NCBI GenBank assembly: GCA_903880855.1
Contig: CAIRQX010000039.1
Span: forward strand, 1 to 64,000
Origin: an uncultured Burkholderiales bacterium
GTDB lineage: Bacteria; Pseudomonadota; Gammaproteobacteria; Burkholderiales; Burkholderiaceae_C
Direction of reading: 5' to 3'
DNA: 64,000 nt
The notes below the pieces were generated by a model that did no database searches, had not been told where the DNA came from, and saw only the letters and a program-made list of their open reading frames with translations. Position 1 is the stretch's first letter, and the number at the start of each line of letters is the position of its first letter. Both the position numbers and the translations under genes were made by a program. Positions 1 to 11,830 of the stretch are shown here, piece after piece.

Positions 1-728
1 AGCAAACCAAAGGCCAAAGGCGAATAAGCCAACAACGACACATTCAACCGATGGCAGGTTTCATCTAAGGCGTTTTCAAAAGTACGGTTGACCAGGCAGT
101 AAGGGTTTTGAATGGTGTGCACTCGGGGCAAGCCATGTTGATCCGCCAAGCGAATAAATTCATGCACGCCGTAAGGGGTTTCATTGGATAGGCCAATGTG
201 TCGGACTTTTCCAGCTTTCACCAACTTGGACAAGGCCTCCAACTGCTCATGGATAGACGTAGCGCTATTGTCTTTGGCTGGGTCGAAATAAACGATGCCA
301 AACGCAGGCACATGGCGCTCGGGCCAGTGGATTTGGTAGAGGTCGATCACATCGGTTTTAAGACGTTTGAGACTGGCATCGCAGGAATTCAAAATGTCTT
401 GCGCGGTCATGCCTAAGCCTTCGCGTACCCACGCCATGCCTCTGGATGGGCCGGCCACCTTGGTGGCCAGCACGAGTTTTTGTCGAACACCTGGGTGTTT
501 GGTAAACCAGTTTCCCAAAATCGTCTCAGTCGCACCGAAAGTTTCAGCCTTGGCTGGGACTGAATACATCTCTGACGTATCCAAGAAGTTCACACCACGT
601 TCTAAAGACCGATCAAGAATCGCATGCGAATCGGCTTCGCTGACCTGCTCGCCAAAAGTCATTGTTCCCAAACAAATCGGGGTGACGCGCAAATCACTGC
701 TGCCCAGTGAGACCAAGGGGAAAGACAT
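1..728 (-). CDS. Aldo/keto reductase (Tas-like), C-terminal part cut by window edge
   Basis: Reverse-strand reading from ATG at 728: MSFPLVSLGSSDLRVTPICLGTMTFGEQVSEADSHAILDRSLERGVNFLDTSEMYSVPAKAETFG..., typical AKR N-terminus; runs off position 1 (absent from ORF track because truncated). Confidence 0.85.
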   Translation of the reverse strand, partial: MSFPLVSLGSSDLRVTPICLGTMTFGEQVSEADSHAILDRSLERGVNFLDTSEMYSVPAKAETFGATETILGNWFTKHPGVRQKLVLATKVAGPSRGMAWVREGLGMTAQDILNSCDASLKRLKTDVIDLYQIHWPERHVPAFGIVYFDPAKDNSATSIHEQLEALSKLVKAGKVRHIGLSNETPYGVHEFIRLADQHGLPRVHTIQNPYCLVNRTFENALDETCHRLNVSLLAYSPLAFGL

Positions 729-768
729 TTCTAGAACTCCAAGAATCGGTTTTTCAAAGCGGGTAAGT

Positions 769-2598
769 CTAATGCCTAGCCTTCAAAGCGGCTCTTTCCT
801 CCTCTTGCAGGCGTAAAACCCGCCTTTGCACCTTACCCGTCGTGGTCATGGGCAACTCAGCGATGAATTCGATCTCTTTGGGGTACTCATACGGCGCCAG
901 CTTGCCGCGCACGTGGGTTTGCAGCTCAGCGATGAGGGCTTCACTGGCTTGAAAACCAGCCGCCAACACCACATAGGCTTTGACCAAAGCGCCCCGTTCG
1001 GGGTCAGGCTTTGGCACCACGGCCGCATTGGCAACGGCGGGGTGTTTGACCAAACAGTTTTCTACTTCACTCGGACCAATGCGGTACCCAGCTGCTTTGA
1101 ACACATCGTCAGCGCGGCCTTGGTACCAGAGATAGCCGTCCTTGTCGCGCACGGCCAAGTCACCCGTGCGGCACCAGTCGCCCGTGAACTTGCCCTGCGT
1201 GGATCGTGGGTTTTTCCAATAGCCCAAAAAGAAAATTGGATCTGGCTCGCCATGTTGGTTGAATCGGTGCAAAGCCACATCTCCAGGTACTCCGACAGCA
1301 CACTCGTTGCCGTCCTCGTCGATTACTGCCACGCGGTGGCCTGGGTAACCCTTGCCCATGCTGCCAGGCTTGGCGGGCCAACCGGCGTTGTGTCGATGCG
1401 CGACAGGGGTTTGTCCACCGCCACTCGCCCATTCCATCGCGCAATTGCCCACGATGTAATTGATTTCGGTTTGGCCAAACATCTCGTTGACCGTCACACC
1501 CAATTGCTTTTGGCAATAAGCAAACACCGCGTCGCCCACCGCTTCGCCCGCACTCATCATGGCTTGGAGTTGAAGCTTGAATTGGCTGCGCGGCGTGGGG
1601 TAGGCCTTCATCATGGCCTTGAGTGCAGTGGGAAATAAAAACGAGTGCGTAACGGCATGAGCCTCCATCAAACCAAAAGCCAACTCAGGGCTGAAGCGTC
1701 CGTTGTGAGCCACGATGGGTCGGCCAAAGTACAGCGTGGGAAGTAATGCGTCCATCAAGCCACCAGTCCAAGCCCAATCGGCTGGAGACCAGAAAACGCT
1801 AGGAAACTTACCGGTCGGCAACTGTTGCGAATTGACCTTATCGGTTGGCGAAAAACCAAACCAGTTTTGGCTACACACGAAACCCGTCAAGTTACCAATC
1901 AAAGCCCGATGCGGAATTAGCGCGCCCTTAGGAGGGCCAGTGGTTCCGCTGGTGTAAATCAAGACTGCAGCATCGTCCGCTTGGGTGATGACGGGAATAA
2001 AACTGTGTTTTGATTTCTTATTACTAGTGTCACTCGCAGACGCTTTACCTTCATGCGCAACATGACGCCCACCGGCATCTTGGATTTGCAAGGCATCTAA
2101 GCGAACCACTTCACGCAAAGCGATGCATTCACCCTTTACCTGCAACACCTGCTCAAGCGAAGCACCATCTACCAAAGCCACCACCGCCTCGCTGTCATTC
2201 AGCCGGTAAGACAAAGCATCCGGCCCGAACAGTAAAGACAAGGGCATCGCTACTGCACCCATTTGCATCACCGCGATATAGGCCACCGCTGTCTCAAAGC
2301 GTTGTGGCAAAACAATCGCCACACGGTCGCCCTTTTGCGCCCCCATCGCTTGTAAGCGCAAACTCAAATCGTCTGCTGCCTTCTGTAACTGCGCAAAGCT
2401 GTAGGAGCGATGCGCACCCCCCGTGTGGTGTTCGATGATCGCAGTGCGTTGGGCGGCATCCGTTTGCGCCGCCCATCGCTGGCTACAAACTTGGGCCATA
2501 TTGAAATTTGCTGGTACCGACCAACCAAAGCTGTGCTGCATAGCAGCATAAAAATCGCCCGTCGCGCGGGCGTTGTCGTTTGTATGACGCGAAGACAT
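769..2598 (-). CDS. Acyl-CoA synthetase / AMP-dependent ligase
   Basis: 609 aa; AMP-binding motif YTSGTTGPPKGALIPHRAL, C-terminal GKVQRR. Confidence 0.93.
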   Translation of the reverse strand: MSSRHTNDNARATGDFYAAMQHSFGWSVPANFNMAQVCSQRWAAQTDAAQRTAIIEHHTGGAHRSYSFAQLQKAADDLSLRLQAMGAQKGDRVAIVLPQRFETAVAYIAVMQMGAVAMPLSLLFGPDALSYRLNDSEAVVALVDGASLEQVLQVKGECIALREVVRLDALQIQDAGGRHVAHEGKASASDTSNKKSKHSFIPVITQADDAAVLIYTSGTTGPPKGALIPHRALIGNLTGFVCSQNWFGFSPTDKVNSQQLPTGKFPSVFWSPADWAWTGGLMDALLPTLYFGRPIVAHNGRFSPELAFGLMEAHAVTHSFLFPTALKAMMKAYPTPRSQFKLQLQAMMSAGEAVGDAVFAYCQKQLGVTVNEMFGQTEINYIVGNCAMEWASGGGQTPVAHRHNAGWPAKPGSMGKGYPGHRVAVIDEDGNECAVGVPGDVALHRFNQHGEPDPIFFLGYWKNPRSTQGKFTGDWCRTGDLAVRDKDGYLWYQGRADDVFKAAGYRIGPSEVENCLVKHPAVANAAVVPKPDPERGALVKAYVVLAAGFQASEALIAELQTHVRGKLAPYEYPKEIEFIAELPMTTTGKVQRRVLRLQEEERAALKARH

Positions 2599-2611
2599 TT
2601 CTAGGGTCCTT

Positions 2612-3526
2612 ATGATTCAAACAATGTACCCAATTCAAAAAGAAGCGCGTAGCGAGTTTGTACCGATACGCCAACTCAACTACCACGTGCGCCAATGGGG
2701 CACGCCAGACAACAACACCCCACCCTTGGTCATGGTCCATGGCTGGATGGACGTTTCTGCTTCGTTTCAGTTCGTAGTCGACGCCTTGGCTCAAGACCGC
2801 TGGATCATCGCGCCTGACTGGCGCGGTTTTGGACTCACCGAAACGCCCAACCAAGACAACTACTGGTTTCCAGACTACCTCGCCGACCTAGACTTCTTAC
2901 TAGACCACTATGTCGGCGACCGCAGCATCCACTTACTTGGTCACAGTATGGGTGGACATATCGCCACTTTGTATGCGGGCGTGCGCCCAGAGCGCGTAGA
3001 CAAACTGATCAATCTTGAGGGCTTTGGCATGGCTGCCTCCCGACCTGCCCAAGCCGCAGGGCGCTATGCCAAATGGATAGACGAACTCAAAACCATGCAC
3101 AAAGGCGCGCTAGACCTTAAACCTTACGCCAACCTAGAAGGTGTAGCCAGGCGTCTTATGAAAACCAATCCACGCCTCAGTAGCGATAAAGCCCATTGGT
3201 TGGCCAGCCATTGGGCACAGCCCAATGCACAAGGAGAATGGCGAATCTTGGGGCATGCCGCCCACAAAATCATCAACGCCCAATTGTTCAAAGTTGACGA
3301 AGTGCTGGGCATTTACGAGCGCATCACCGCACCTACCCTGTTCGCCATGGCCGATACCGACAGCCTGACCCAGTGGTGGAAAGACAAATACACCTTGGAC
3401 GAATTCAAACAGCGCATCGCCTCGGTGCCTGACCTACGGCACGCAGTCATCGAAGACGCGGGCCATATGCTGCACCATGACCAACCCGAAAAATTAGCCC
3501 GCCTTATCGAAGAATTCCTGGCCTAA
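2612..3526 (+). CDS. Alpha/beta hydrolase
   Basis: HGWMD, nucleophile elbow GHSMGG, C-terminal DAGHMLHHDQPEKLA. Confidence 0.93.
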   Translation: MIQTMYPIQKEARSEFVPIRQLNYHVRQWGTPDNNTPPLVMVHGWMDVSASFQFVVDALAQDRWIIAPDWRGFGLTETPNQDNYWFPDYLADLDFLLDHYVGDRSIHLLGHSMGGHIATLYAGVRPERVDKLINLEGFGMAASRPAQAAGRYAKWIDELKTMHKGALDLKPYANLEGVARRLMKTNPRLSSDKAHWLASHWAQPNAQGEWRILGHAAHKIINAQLFKVDEVLGIYERITAPTLFAMADTDSLTQWWKDKYTLDEFKQRIASVPDLRHAVIEDAGHMLHHDQPEKLARLIEEFLA

Positions 3527-3589
3527 ATTGCTCTGCTTGCGCACGTGAGAAAATCACGGGTTGTATCCGTCACGTAAAGAAGAAGCACC

Positions 3590-4694
3590 ATGGAAGCAGA
3601 ACGCACCAACCTCATTGGCACCACTTTGGCCGACCTCACAGTTCGTACCGTCGAACTTCGGGGGTATCTTTGACTTCGATGCCAAATCTGAGCGTTTAAG
3701 AACTGTCAACGCCTCGCTAGAAGACCCCAAAGTCTGGGACGACCCCAAAAAAGCCCAAGAGCTTGGGCGTGAGAAAAAAATGCTGGATGGTGTCGTCGTT
3801 ACCATCACCCACCTAACCCAATCGCTTGCCGATAACACCGAACTCTTCGAAATGAGTAAGGCTGATGGCGATGACGACGGTCTCGTCACCATTGAGGCCG
3901 ACACGCTGTCTTTGGTCAAAACCATCGAAGACCTCGAATTTCGCCGCATGTTCAGCCAAGAGGCGGACCCTTGCAATGCCTTCCTCGACATCCAAGCCGG
4001 CGCAGGTGGCACCGAAGCTTGCGACTGGGCCAGCATGTTGCTGCGCCAATATTTGAAATACGCCGAACGCAAAGGTTTCAAAACTACAGTCGAAGACGAA
4101 TCGGCCGGTGACGTGGCGGGCATCAAAGGCGCGACCATCAAAATCGAAGGCGAGTACGCTTTCGGCCTGTTGCGCACCGAAACCGGCGTTCACCGTTTGG
4201 TGCGCAAATCTCCGTTCGACAGTTCAGGCGGACGTCACACCAGTTTTGCCAGCGTCTTTGTCTATCCGGAGATCGATGATTCGATTCAGATTGACATCAA
4301 CCCTGCCGATGTCCGCACCGACACTTTCCGAGCCAGCGGTGCGGGTGGTCAACACATCAACAAAACCGACTCTGCCGTGCGTCTGACGCACATCCCTACG
4401 GGCATCGTCGTGCAGTGCCAAGATGGTCGTAGCCAACACAGCAACAAAGACGTGGCCTGGAAGCGCCTGCGCTCGCGCTTGTACGACTTCGAAATGCGCA
4501 AACGCCAAGAGGCCCAACAAAAACTCGAAGACACCAAAACCGATGTCGGCTGGGGCCATCAGATTCGCAGCTATGTTTTGGACAACAGCCGCATCAAAGA
4601 TTTGCGCACCAATGTAGAAATCTCCAACACCCAAAAAGTTTTGGATGGCGATTTAGACGCCTTCATCGAAGCTTCTCTAAAACAAGGTGTGTAG
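3590..4694 (+). CDS. prfB: Peptide chain release factor 2, expressed by programmed +1 frameshift: join(3590..3670,3672..4694)
   Basis: ATG 3590 reads [27 protein letters not shown] then in-frame TGA (3671-3673); CGGGGGTATCTTTGAC is the classic RF2 recoding site; +1 frame continues [14 protein letters not shown]... with GGQ motif ([15 protein letters not shown]). Confidence 0.97.
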
Positions 4695-4740
4695 ACATTC
4701 AAGTCTGCACGCCTATTGACCACACTTAGGAAACACACCC

Positions 4741-7434
4741 ATGTACCGTGAAGGCACTGCCCCATTGATCCAACGCGCGGATTACACCGCACCCGCGTTT
4801 TGGATAGACAGCGTCGATTTAACGTTTGACCTAGACCCCGCCAAAACCCGCGTGCTCAACAAAATGGTGGTGCGCCGCAATGCAGATGTTCCCGCGCAAG
4901 CATTGCGCTTGGACGGCGACGGTCTCAACCTCTCGCGCGTCTTGGTCAACGGCCAAGGCACCTCTTTCAAGATGGACGGCGACAAACTGGTGCTGGAAAA
5001 CTTGCCAGAAGGCGATGCACCGATAAACTTAGAAATCTTCACCACCTGTTTTCCTATTAAAAACACTGCGTTGACAGGCTTGTACGTGAGCAACGACTCC
5101 TTCTTCACCCAATGTGAAGCAGAAGGCTTTAGACGCATCACCTACTTTCTAGACCGTCCCGATGTCATGTCAAGTTACAGCGTCACGCTGCGGGCAGACA
5201 AAAAGGCTTACCCAGTTCTTTTGAGCAACGGCAACTTGGTCGAAACTGGTGACTTAGAAGAAGGCCGTCACTTTGCTAGATGGGTCGACCCACATAAAAA
5301 ACCTTGCTACCTCTTCGCGTTGGTCGCAGGCCAGTTGGTATGCCGCGAACAGCGCATCAAAGCCCCTTCTGGCAAAGAACATCTGTTGCAGGTCTATGTT
5401 CGTCCTGGCGATCTAGACAAAACCGAACATGCGATGAACTCCCTGATGGCCAGCGTGGCATGGGACGAGCACCGTTTTGGTTTGAGTTTGGACTTGGAGC
5501 GCTTCATGATCGTTGCGACCAGTGACTTCAACATGGGCGCCATGGAAAACAAGGGTTTGAATATTTTCAACACCAAGTTTGTACTAGCCAATTCGTCTAC
5601 TGCAACCGACACTGACTATGCCAATATCGAAAGCGTCGTCGGCCACGAATATTTCCATAACTGGACTGGCAACCGCATCACTTGCCGTGACTGGTTCCAA
5701 CTCTCGCTCAAAGAGGGCTTGACCGTTTTCCGCGACCAAGAGTTCAGTCAAGATCTCGCAGCGCAAGCGCTTAAAGATAACCCCATCGCAGCGGCTTCTG
5801 CCAAGGCTGTCAAACGCATCGAAGACGTTCGCTTGTTGCGCACCGTGCAATTTGCCGAAGACGCAGGTCCGATGGCGCATCCGGTGCGCCCTGACAGCTA
5901 TGTAGAAATCAATAACTTCTACACCGTCACCATTTATGAAAAAGGCGCCGAGGTGGTGCGCATGATGCAAACGCTCACCAGCAGAGAAGGTTTTGCCAAA
6001 GGCATGGCGCTTTACTTTGATCGCCATGATGGCCAAGCTGTCACCTGCGATGACTTCGCACAATGCATTGCCGACGCTAACCCAGGCTCTGCGCTTGCCC
6101 AGCACCTTGACCCATTCAAACGTTGGTATTCCCAAGCGGGCACTCCACGCGTCAAAGCTTCTGGAGTTTTCGATCCTGCAAACAAACGTTACTCTCTCAC
6201 TTTGAGCCAAAGTTGCGCAGCGAGTGTGGATCAAAATACCAAAGAGCCATTTGTAGTTCCTGTGTCTTTTGGACTATTGGCTGCTGACGGTAGAGAGATC
6301 TTGCCAACGCAATTACTGGTGCTTACACAAACCTCGCAAAGTTTTGACTTTGATGCACTAGACATCCGCGATGGTCTAGCACCAGTACCCTCCTTGTTGC
6401 GCGAATTCAGCGCGCCTGTGGTGCTGGATTTAGAAGTCACACCAGATCAACGCTTGGTTCAACTCGCGCACGACACTGATCCTTTTAACCAATGGGAAGC
6501 TGCGCAACAACTTTGCTTGCAATCTGCGCTGGAAGCCATCGCTTCTGATGTCACCCCCAATGCGGTGTTAAGCCCAGAATTATTAAAGGCCTTGTCGCTC
6601 GTTCTCAAACACCCCACCTTGGATCCAGCGTTCAAAGACCTGGTGCTGACTTTGCCCTCCGAGTCTTATATTGCAGAACAACTCAGCGTGGTCGATCCGC
6701 AACGCGTGCATGCAGTCCGCGAAGCTATGCGATTGCAATTGGCAACCGCTTTGCATGCCGATTGGGTGTGGGCGTTCGATGCGCATCGTGACAACGGAAT
6801 CTACGCACCTGATCCCGTTTCTAGTGGGCGTCGCGCTTTGAGTGGATTAGCGCTCACGATGTTGTGTTTGCATGGAGTCCATGCAAAAGATAACAGCTGG
6901 CCGCACAGAACACTTTTGCACTTCACCAAGGCCAGCAATATGACGGATCGCTTCAATGCACTGAGTGCGTTGGTGCAATCGGGCCACTCCTTGTCTGCAG
7001 AAGCGTTGGCTATTTTTTACAAAATATTCTCTAACGAAGCCTTGGTCATCGACAAGTGGTTTGCTTTACAAGCGGGTGCTAGTGACCGCGGCGGGAATAT
7101 CTTGCCCACCGTGCGTCAGTTGTTACAACACCCAGATTTCTCTATGAAGAACCCCAATCGCGCACGCAGCCTTGTGTTTAGTTATTGCAGCGCTAACCCA
7201 GGCGCTTTCCACCGTAGCGATGCGGCTGGTTATGTGTTTTGGAGTGACCGTGTTTTAGAAATGGACGCCATGAATCCACAAGTCGCTGCGCGTTTAGCAC
7301 GTGCGCTGGATCGTTGGAGCCATTTGGCAGAGCCTTATCGCTCAGCTGCCAAAGTAGCGATTGAACGTGTGGCTGCAAAACCTGATTTAAGCAACGATGT
7401 GCGCGAGGTTGTCTCTCGCGCCCTTTCTCAATAA
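4741..7434 (+). CDS. pepN: Aminopeptidase N (M1 family)
   Basis: 897 aa; GAMENKGLN and [35 protein letters not shown] motifs. Confidence 0.97.
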   Translation: MYREGTAPLIQRADYTAPAFWIDSVDLTFDLDPAKTRVLNKMVVRRNADVPAQALRLDGDGLNLSRVLVNGQGTSFKMDGDKLVLENLPEGDAPINLEIFTTCFPIKNTALTGLYVSNDSFFTQCEAEGFRRITYFLDRPDVMSSYSVTLRADKKAYPVLLSNGNLVETGDLEEGRHFARWVDPHKKPCYLFALVAGQLVCREQRIKAPSGKEHLLQVYVRPGDLDKTEHAMNSLMASVAWDEHRFGLSLDLERFMIVATSDFNMGAMENKGLNIFNTKFVLANSSTATDTDYANIESVVGHEYFHNWTGNRITCRDWFQLSLKEGLTVFRDQEFSQDLAAQALKDNPIAAASAKAVKRIEDVRLLRTVQFAEDAGPMAHPVRPDSYVEINNFYTVTIYEKGAEVVRMMQTLTSREGFAKGMALYFDRHDGQAVTCDDFAQCIADANPGSALAQHLDPFKRWYSQAGTPRVKASGVFDPANKRYSLTLSQSCAASVDQNTKEPFVVPVSFGLLAADGREILPTQLLVLTQTSQSFDFDALDIRDGLAPVPSLLREFSAPVVLDLEVTPDQRLVQLAHDTDPFNQWEAAQQLCLQSALEAIASDVTPNAVLSPELLKALSLVLKHPTLDPAFKDLVLTLPSESYIAEQLSVVDPQRVHAVREAMRLQLATALHADWVWAFDAHRDNGIYAPDPVSSGRRALSGLALTMLCLHGVHAKDNSWPHRTLLHFTKASNMTDRFNALSALVQSGHSLSAEALAIFYKIFSNEALVIDKWFALQAGASDRGGNILPTVRQLLQHPDFSMKNPNRARSLVFSYCSANPGAFHRSDAAGYVFWSDRVLEMDAMNPQVAARLARALDRWSHLAEPYRSAAKVAIERVAAKPDLSNDVREVVSRALSQ

Positions 7435-7451
7435 GACACGAAGGAAGCACG

Positions 7452-8465
7452 ATGAGTATTTCTCTCACCCGCTATTTGGTCGAAGAGCAACGCGCCAAAG
7501 GCCGCATTCCCTCTGAACTACGTTTGTTGCTTGAAGTGGTAGCTCGCGCTTGCAAAAGCATTAGCCATGCCGTCAACAAAGGTGCATTGGGCAGTGAGCT
7601 TGGCGATGTTATGGGCTCGGCTGGAAGCGAAAACGTACAAGGTGAGGTTCAAAAGAAACTCGACATCATTGCCAACAATGTATTGATTGAAGCCAATGAA
7701 TGGGGTGGCCACTTGGCCGCTATGGCATCTGAAGAGATGGACAGTATTCACGTGGTGCCGAATCGTTATCCGCAAGGCGAATACCTGTTGATGTTTGATC
7801 CACTCGATGGATCTAGCAACATTGAAGTCAATGTGAGCATCGGCACTATCTTCAGCGTTCTAAAAAAGGTGAGTAGTAACGCTGCAGTAACCGAACAAGA
7901 TTTTTTACAGCCCGGTACCCAACAAGTTGCTGCTGGGTATTGCGTGTATGGCCCGCAAACTACTCTGGTCTTAACCGTGGGAGATGGCGTTGCTATGTTC
8001 ACATTGGACCGCGAGCAAGGCTCGTTTGTCCTCACCCAAGAAAACGTAAAAATCCCAGAAGACACTAAAGAATTCGCCATCAACATGAGCAATATGCGGC
8101 ATTGGGATGCGCCCGTAAAACGTTATATTGACGAATGCTTGGCAGGAAAAGAAGGCCCGCGCGGCAAAGACTTCAATATGCGTTGGATTGCTTCTATGGT
8201 GGCCGACGTCCATCGCATCTTGACCCGTGGCGGCATATTCATGTATCCCTGGGACAAACGCGAACCTGAGAAACCTGGGAAGTTACGTTTGATGTATGAA
8301 GCTAATCCTATGAGTTGGCTGATCGAGCAAGCCGGCGGGGCTGCAACCAATGGCAAGCAGCGCATTTTGGAGCTTGAACCCACACAACTGCATCAACGTG
8401 TCAGCGTGATTTTGGGATCTAAGAATGAGGTGGAACGGGTGACTAAATATCACGTCACTCCATAA
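7452..8465 (+). CDS. fbp: Fructose-1,6-bisphosphatase class I
   Basis: 337 aa; [23 protein letters not shown]-terminal [20 protein letters not shown]. Confidence 0.97.
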   Translation: MSISLTRYLVEEQRAKGRIPSELRLLLEVVARACKSISHAVNKGALGSELGDVMGSAGSENVQGEVQKKLDIIANNVLIEANEWGGHLAAMASEEMDSIHVVPNRYPQGEYLLMFDPLDGSSNIEVNVSIGTIFSVLKKVSSNAAVTEQDFLQPGTQQVAAGYCVYGPQTTLVLTVGDGVAMFTLDREQGSFVLTQENVKIPEDTKEFAINMSNMRHWDAPVKRYIDECLAGKEGPRGKDFNMRWIASMVADVHRILTRGGIFMYPWDKREPEKPGKLRLMYEANPMSWLIEQAGGAATNGKQRILELEPTQLHQRVSVILGSKNEVERVTKYHVTP

Positions 8466-8476
8466 AATATTCAACC

Positions 8477-9187
8477 TCAAACCCCGATATAGCGCTGCCA
8501 CAAAGCGCGATCAGACTCAAGTGCACCTGAGCCACCCTGCCACACCACCTTACCGCGCTCAATGAGGGTGTGTTGGTCGGCCAGTTGCACGAGTTTTTGT
8601 ACATATTTATCTATCACCAAAATGCTTTGACCCTCTGCGCGTAAAGCATGTAGGCAACGCCAAATATCTTCACGCACTAGAGGAGCGAGTCCTTCAGTGG
8701 CTTCATCGAGCACCAGCAAATGGGGATTTGTCATCAATGCGCGGCCAATGGCCAACATTTGCTGCTCGCCACCTGAGAGTTGATTACCCATATGCCGGTG
8801 CCGCTCTTGCAACCGTGGAAATAAAGCATAAACACGCTCAAGTGTCCAAGGTGCATTAGTGTGATTACGGTTGCCAGCAAACGCCAGTAAGTTTTCGCGT
8901 ACAGACAAGGTTGGGAAAATCATGCGCCCCTCAGGCACCAAAGCCATGCCCATGCATGCAATGTGATCGGCAGATCTTCCATCCACACGCTCTCCACAAA
9001 ATCGCACTGTTCCACCCATACCAGGCGTTAGGCCTAAGACAGCGCGTACTATTGTAGTTTTACCCATGCCATTGCGACCCAGCAAGGTGGAGGCGCCACC
9101 AGAAGCTATAGAAAAACTCACACCAAACAACACTTGGCTATTGCCGTATCCTGCTTGCAAGTCTTTCACTTCAAGAAGCGTACTCAT
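8477..9187 (-). CDS. livF: Branched-chain amino acid ABC transporter ATP-binding protein
   Basis: Walker A GRNGMGKTT, signature LSGGEQQ, LivF-type sequence. Confidence 0.92.
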   Translation of the reverse strand: MSTLLEVKDLQAGYGNSQVLFGVSFSIASGGASTLLGRNGMGKTTIVRAVLGLTPGMGGTVRFCGERVDGRSADHIACMGMALVPEGRMIFPTLSVRENLLAFAGNRNHTNAPWTLERVYALFPRLQERHRHMGNQLSGGEQQMLAIGRALMTNPHLLVLDEATEGLAPLVREDIWRCLHALRAEGQSILVIDKYVQKLVQLADQHTLIERGKVVWQGGSGALESDRALWQRYIGV

Positions 9188-9190
9188 GGC

Positions 9191-9937
9191 TTAAGCATCG
9201 CCCAGATAGGCATGTTGAACTGCCACATCGTTTTTGATTTGGTCAGCGTTTCCACTTGCCACAACCCGTCCAGACACCAGCACTGAAATCGTATCGGCCA
9301 GGCGAAATACCGCGTCCATATCGTGCTCGACCAACACAATCGTTGTGTTGCCGCGCAAACTTTTCAATAACTCCACCATACGCTGCGACTCATCAGGGCC
9401 CATGCCCGCCATTGGCTCATCTAACAGCATCAGCTTTGGGTTTGTACATAAAACAAGTCCGACTTCCAATTGACGCTGCGCGCCATGCGATAGCGTACCT
9501 GCAGCTTGCATGCGGTGATCTGAGAGACCCATGCGCTCAGCCATCGTATCGGCTTGGATGAAGCGCGCGCGATCTCTACTTGCCCCCCTCCAAAAGCCAA
9601 AGCCACTTTTCTGAGTCGCAAGAATTGCCAAAGCCAAGTTGTCTTGCACACTCAAATGCGGAAACACACTGGTGATTTGGTATGAACGAACCAAGCCTTG
9701 CCGCGCACGCTGATGTAGGGGCAGTTGTGTCACGTCATGGCCATCAAACACAATCCGTCCTTTATCTGCATGCATAGCGCCGGAAATATGGTGTATCAAC
9801 GTAGTTTTGCCCGCACCGTTCGGTCCAATCAGCGCGTGAATTTCACCTGTTTGAACCGACAAGCTAGTGTGGTCCAAGGCGACCAAACCACCAAAACTTT
9901 TGGTCAGGCTCTCCACATAAAGCAAAGGCGTAGTCAT
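9191..9937 (-). CDS. livG: Branched-chain amino acid ABC transporter ATP-binding protein
   Basis: Walker A GPNGAGKTT, LivG-type LSHGAQRQLEVGL. Confidence 0.92.
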   Translation of the reverse strand: MTTPLLYVESLTKSFGGLVALDHTSLSVQTGEIHALIGPNGAGKTTLIHHISGAMHADKGRIVFDGHDVTQLPLHQRARQGLVRSYQITSVFPHLSVQDNLALAILATQKSGFGFWRGASRDRARFIQADTMAERMGLSDHRMQAAGTLSHGAQRQLEVGLVLCTNPKLMLLDEPMAGMGPDESQRMVELLKSLRGNTTIVLVEHDMDAVFRLADTISVLVSGRVVASGNADQIKNDVAVQHAYLGDA

Positions 9938-10908
9938 ACCGATCGATCTTTTCGTAAATGGGTCAGCGCACTGGTCAAGCCATTAGGCAGAAGCAGAACC
10001 ACCATCAACAACAGCGCACCCAAACCAAGCTGCCAATGGATCGTGAAATGGCTCAAGGTTTCTTCCAGCAATAAAAACACAATGGCACCCCAGACGCCAC
10101 CATAGAGATGCCCCACGCCACCTAATATCACCATCATCATCAACATGCCTGACTGGCTCCATTGCATCATTGCTGGGCTCACAAATCCAGATTGGTTTGC
10201 TAATAATGCGCCAGCCAAACCGGCCATAGCACCCGACATGACAAATGCACATAGCTTGTAACGAAAAACCGCATATCCCAAAGACTGCATGCGTATTTCG
10301 TTCTCACGAATCGCTTGCAGCACATGGCCAAAGCGCGCATTCAACACACGCGCAATCAAAACCAAAACGGCGACGCAGGCTATGAGGGTGGCGTAATAAA
10401 AATGGGTGTCATTTGACATGTCCAAAAATTCGATGCGAGAGCGCGTTGGCAACGAAATGCCATCATCACCACCATACGCTTTGAATGACACCACTAGGTA
10501 GTACATCATTTGCGCAAAAGCCAAAGTGATCATGATGAAGTAAACACCTTGTGTTCTCAAGCTCACCGCGCCAATCAAAAAAGCAAATAGACCTGCTACC
10601 ACCATCGCAGTGGGCCACGCCACCCAAGCATCTACCGCTCCCATCTGCGAAAGAATGGCAATGGTATAGGCGCCAACACCCAGAAAAGCAGCATGCCCAA
10701 AACTCACCATGCCACCGAATCCCAAAATGAGATTCAAACTGGTAGCAGCCAAAGCAAAAATCAATATGCGGGTCGCTAGTGAAATATAGAACGCTTCACC
10801 GAAAACATTGGCTACAAAAGGCAATGCAATCAACGCTAACAACACAAGGCCAGACCAACGCCACTTCAGGTCGTGGTCTAAAGACTTAAGCGCCAAGGAT
10901 TTAGCCAT
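9934..10908 (-). CDS. livM: Branched-chain amino acid ABC transporter permease
   Basis: Multi-TM; LILGFGGMVSFGHAAFLGVGAY motif. Confidence 0.92.
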   Translation of the reverse strand: MAKSLALKSLDHDLKWRWSGLVLLALIALPFVANVFGEAFYISLATRILIFALAATSLNLILGFGGMVSFGHAAFLGVGAYTIAILSQMGAVDAWVAWPTAMVVAGLFAFLIGAVSLRTQGVYFIMITLAFAQMMYYLVVSFKAYGGDDGISLPTRSRIEFLDMSNDTHFYYATLIACVAVLVLIARVLNARFGHVLQAIRENEIRMQSLGYAVFRYKLCAFVMSGAMAGLAGALLANQSGFVSPAMMQWSQSGMLMMMVILGGVGHLYGGVWGAIVFLLLEETLSHFTIHWQLGLGALLLMVVLLLPNGLTSALTHLRKDRSV

Positions 10909-11821
10909 GCGTTGGAAACAATCCGCGTGGTTTAAAAAACAATACCGTCGCCATCAAGACATAAATCAAGATTGATGCCATGGCAGGCCCGGCGTTAGAT
11001 GCTGCTTCGGGGCTCAGCAAAGACTCAAACACCATCGGAACCAAGGTACGCCCAGCTGTATCAACAAAACCCACCAGTAAAGCACCTAAAAAAGCACCAC
11101 GGATAGAGCCAATACCGCCAATCACAATCACTACAAAAGCCAAGATCAAAATACTCTCACCCATACCCACTTGCACAGCCAGAAGCGGTCCTAGCATTCC
11201 ACCCGCCACCGCGCATAGCGCCGCGCCTACGCCGAATACAGCTGTGAACAAGATCTTGACATTGCTACCCATGGCCATCGCCATATCTCGGTTTGATGCA
11301 CCAGCGCGAACTTGCATGCCAACGCGCGTATGGGTGATGAGCACATACAGCAACATGGCCACTAACAAACCCACCCCAATAATGAGTAAGCGGTATGCGG
11401 GGTACATCAAACCTGGAAGCAGTTCTACAGGCCCACTCAAAGACTCTGGGGGATTTAAGGTGATGGGCTGTGCACCCCATATCAAACGCACAGCTTCGTT
11501 ACACATCAACAAAATAGCGAAGGTACCTAACACTTGAGACAAGTGATCGCGCGCATACAGTTTGCGCAAAATGCCGACTTCCAGCAAGATACCGAATACT
11601 GCCGTAGCGACAACTCCGCCCGCCAAACCCATCCAAAAAGAACCCGTGGCAGTCGCAACCGATGCAATGCAATAGGCACCCACCATGTAAAGCGAACCAT
11701 GCGCTAGGTTAATCATGTCCATGATGCCAAACACAAGTGTGAGACCTGCAGCCAGCAAGAACAACATGAGACCAAATTGCAAGCCGTTGAGCGATTGCTC
11801 CAACAGCAATATCCCATTCAT
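10901..11821 (-). CDS. livH: Branched-chain amino acid ABC transporter permease
   Basis: Multi-TM; LVFGIMDMINLAHGSLYMVGAY motif. Confidence 0.92.
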   Translation of the reverse strand: MNGILLLEQSLNGLQFGLMLFLLAAGLTLVFGIMDMINLAHGSLYMVGAYCIASVATATGSFWMGLAGGVVATAVFGILLEVGILRKLYARDHLSQVLGTFAILLMCNEAVRLIWGAQPITLNPPESLSGPVELLPGLMYPAYRLLIIGVGLLVAMLLYVLITHTRVGMQVRAGASNRDMAMAMGSNVKILFTAVFGVGAALCAVAGGMLGPLLAVQVGMGESILILAFVVIVIGGIGSIRGAFLGALLVGFVDTAGRTLVPMVFESLLSPEAASNAGPAMASILIYVLMATVLFFKPRGLFPTHG

Positions 11822-11830
11822 TGGAAATGC

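Noticed and set aside
826-1638. 270-aa plus-strand ORF
   Set aside because: Fully antisense to a clear acyl-CoA synthetase; no recognisable motifs, low-complexity Arg/His-rich translation.
3561-3589. TTG start upstream of prfB
   Set aside because: Frame-shifted artefact of the RF2 recoding site; true start is ATG 3590 in a different frame.
5584-6234. 216-aa minus-strand ORF in pepN
   Set aside because: Antisense to conserved M1 peptidase domain; no family features.
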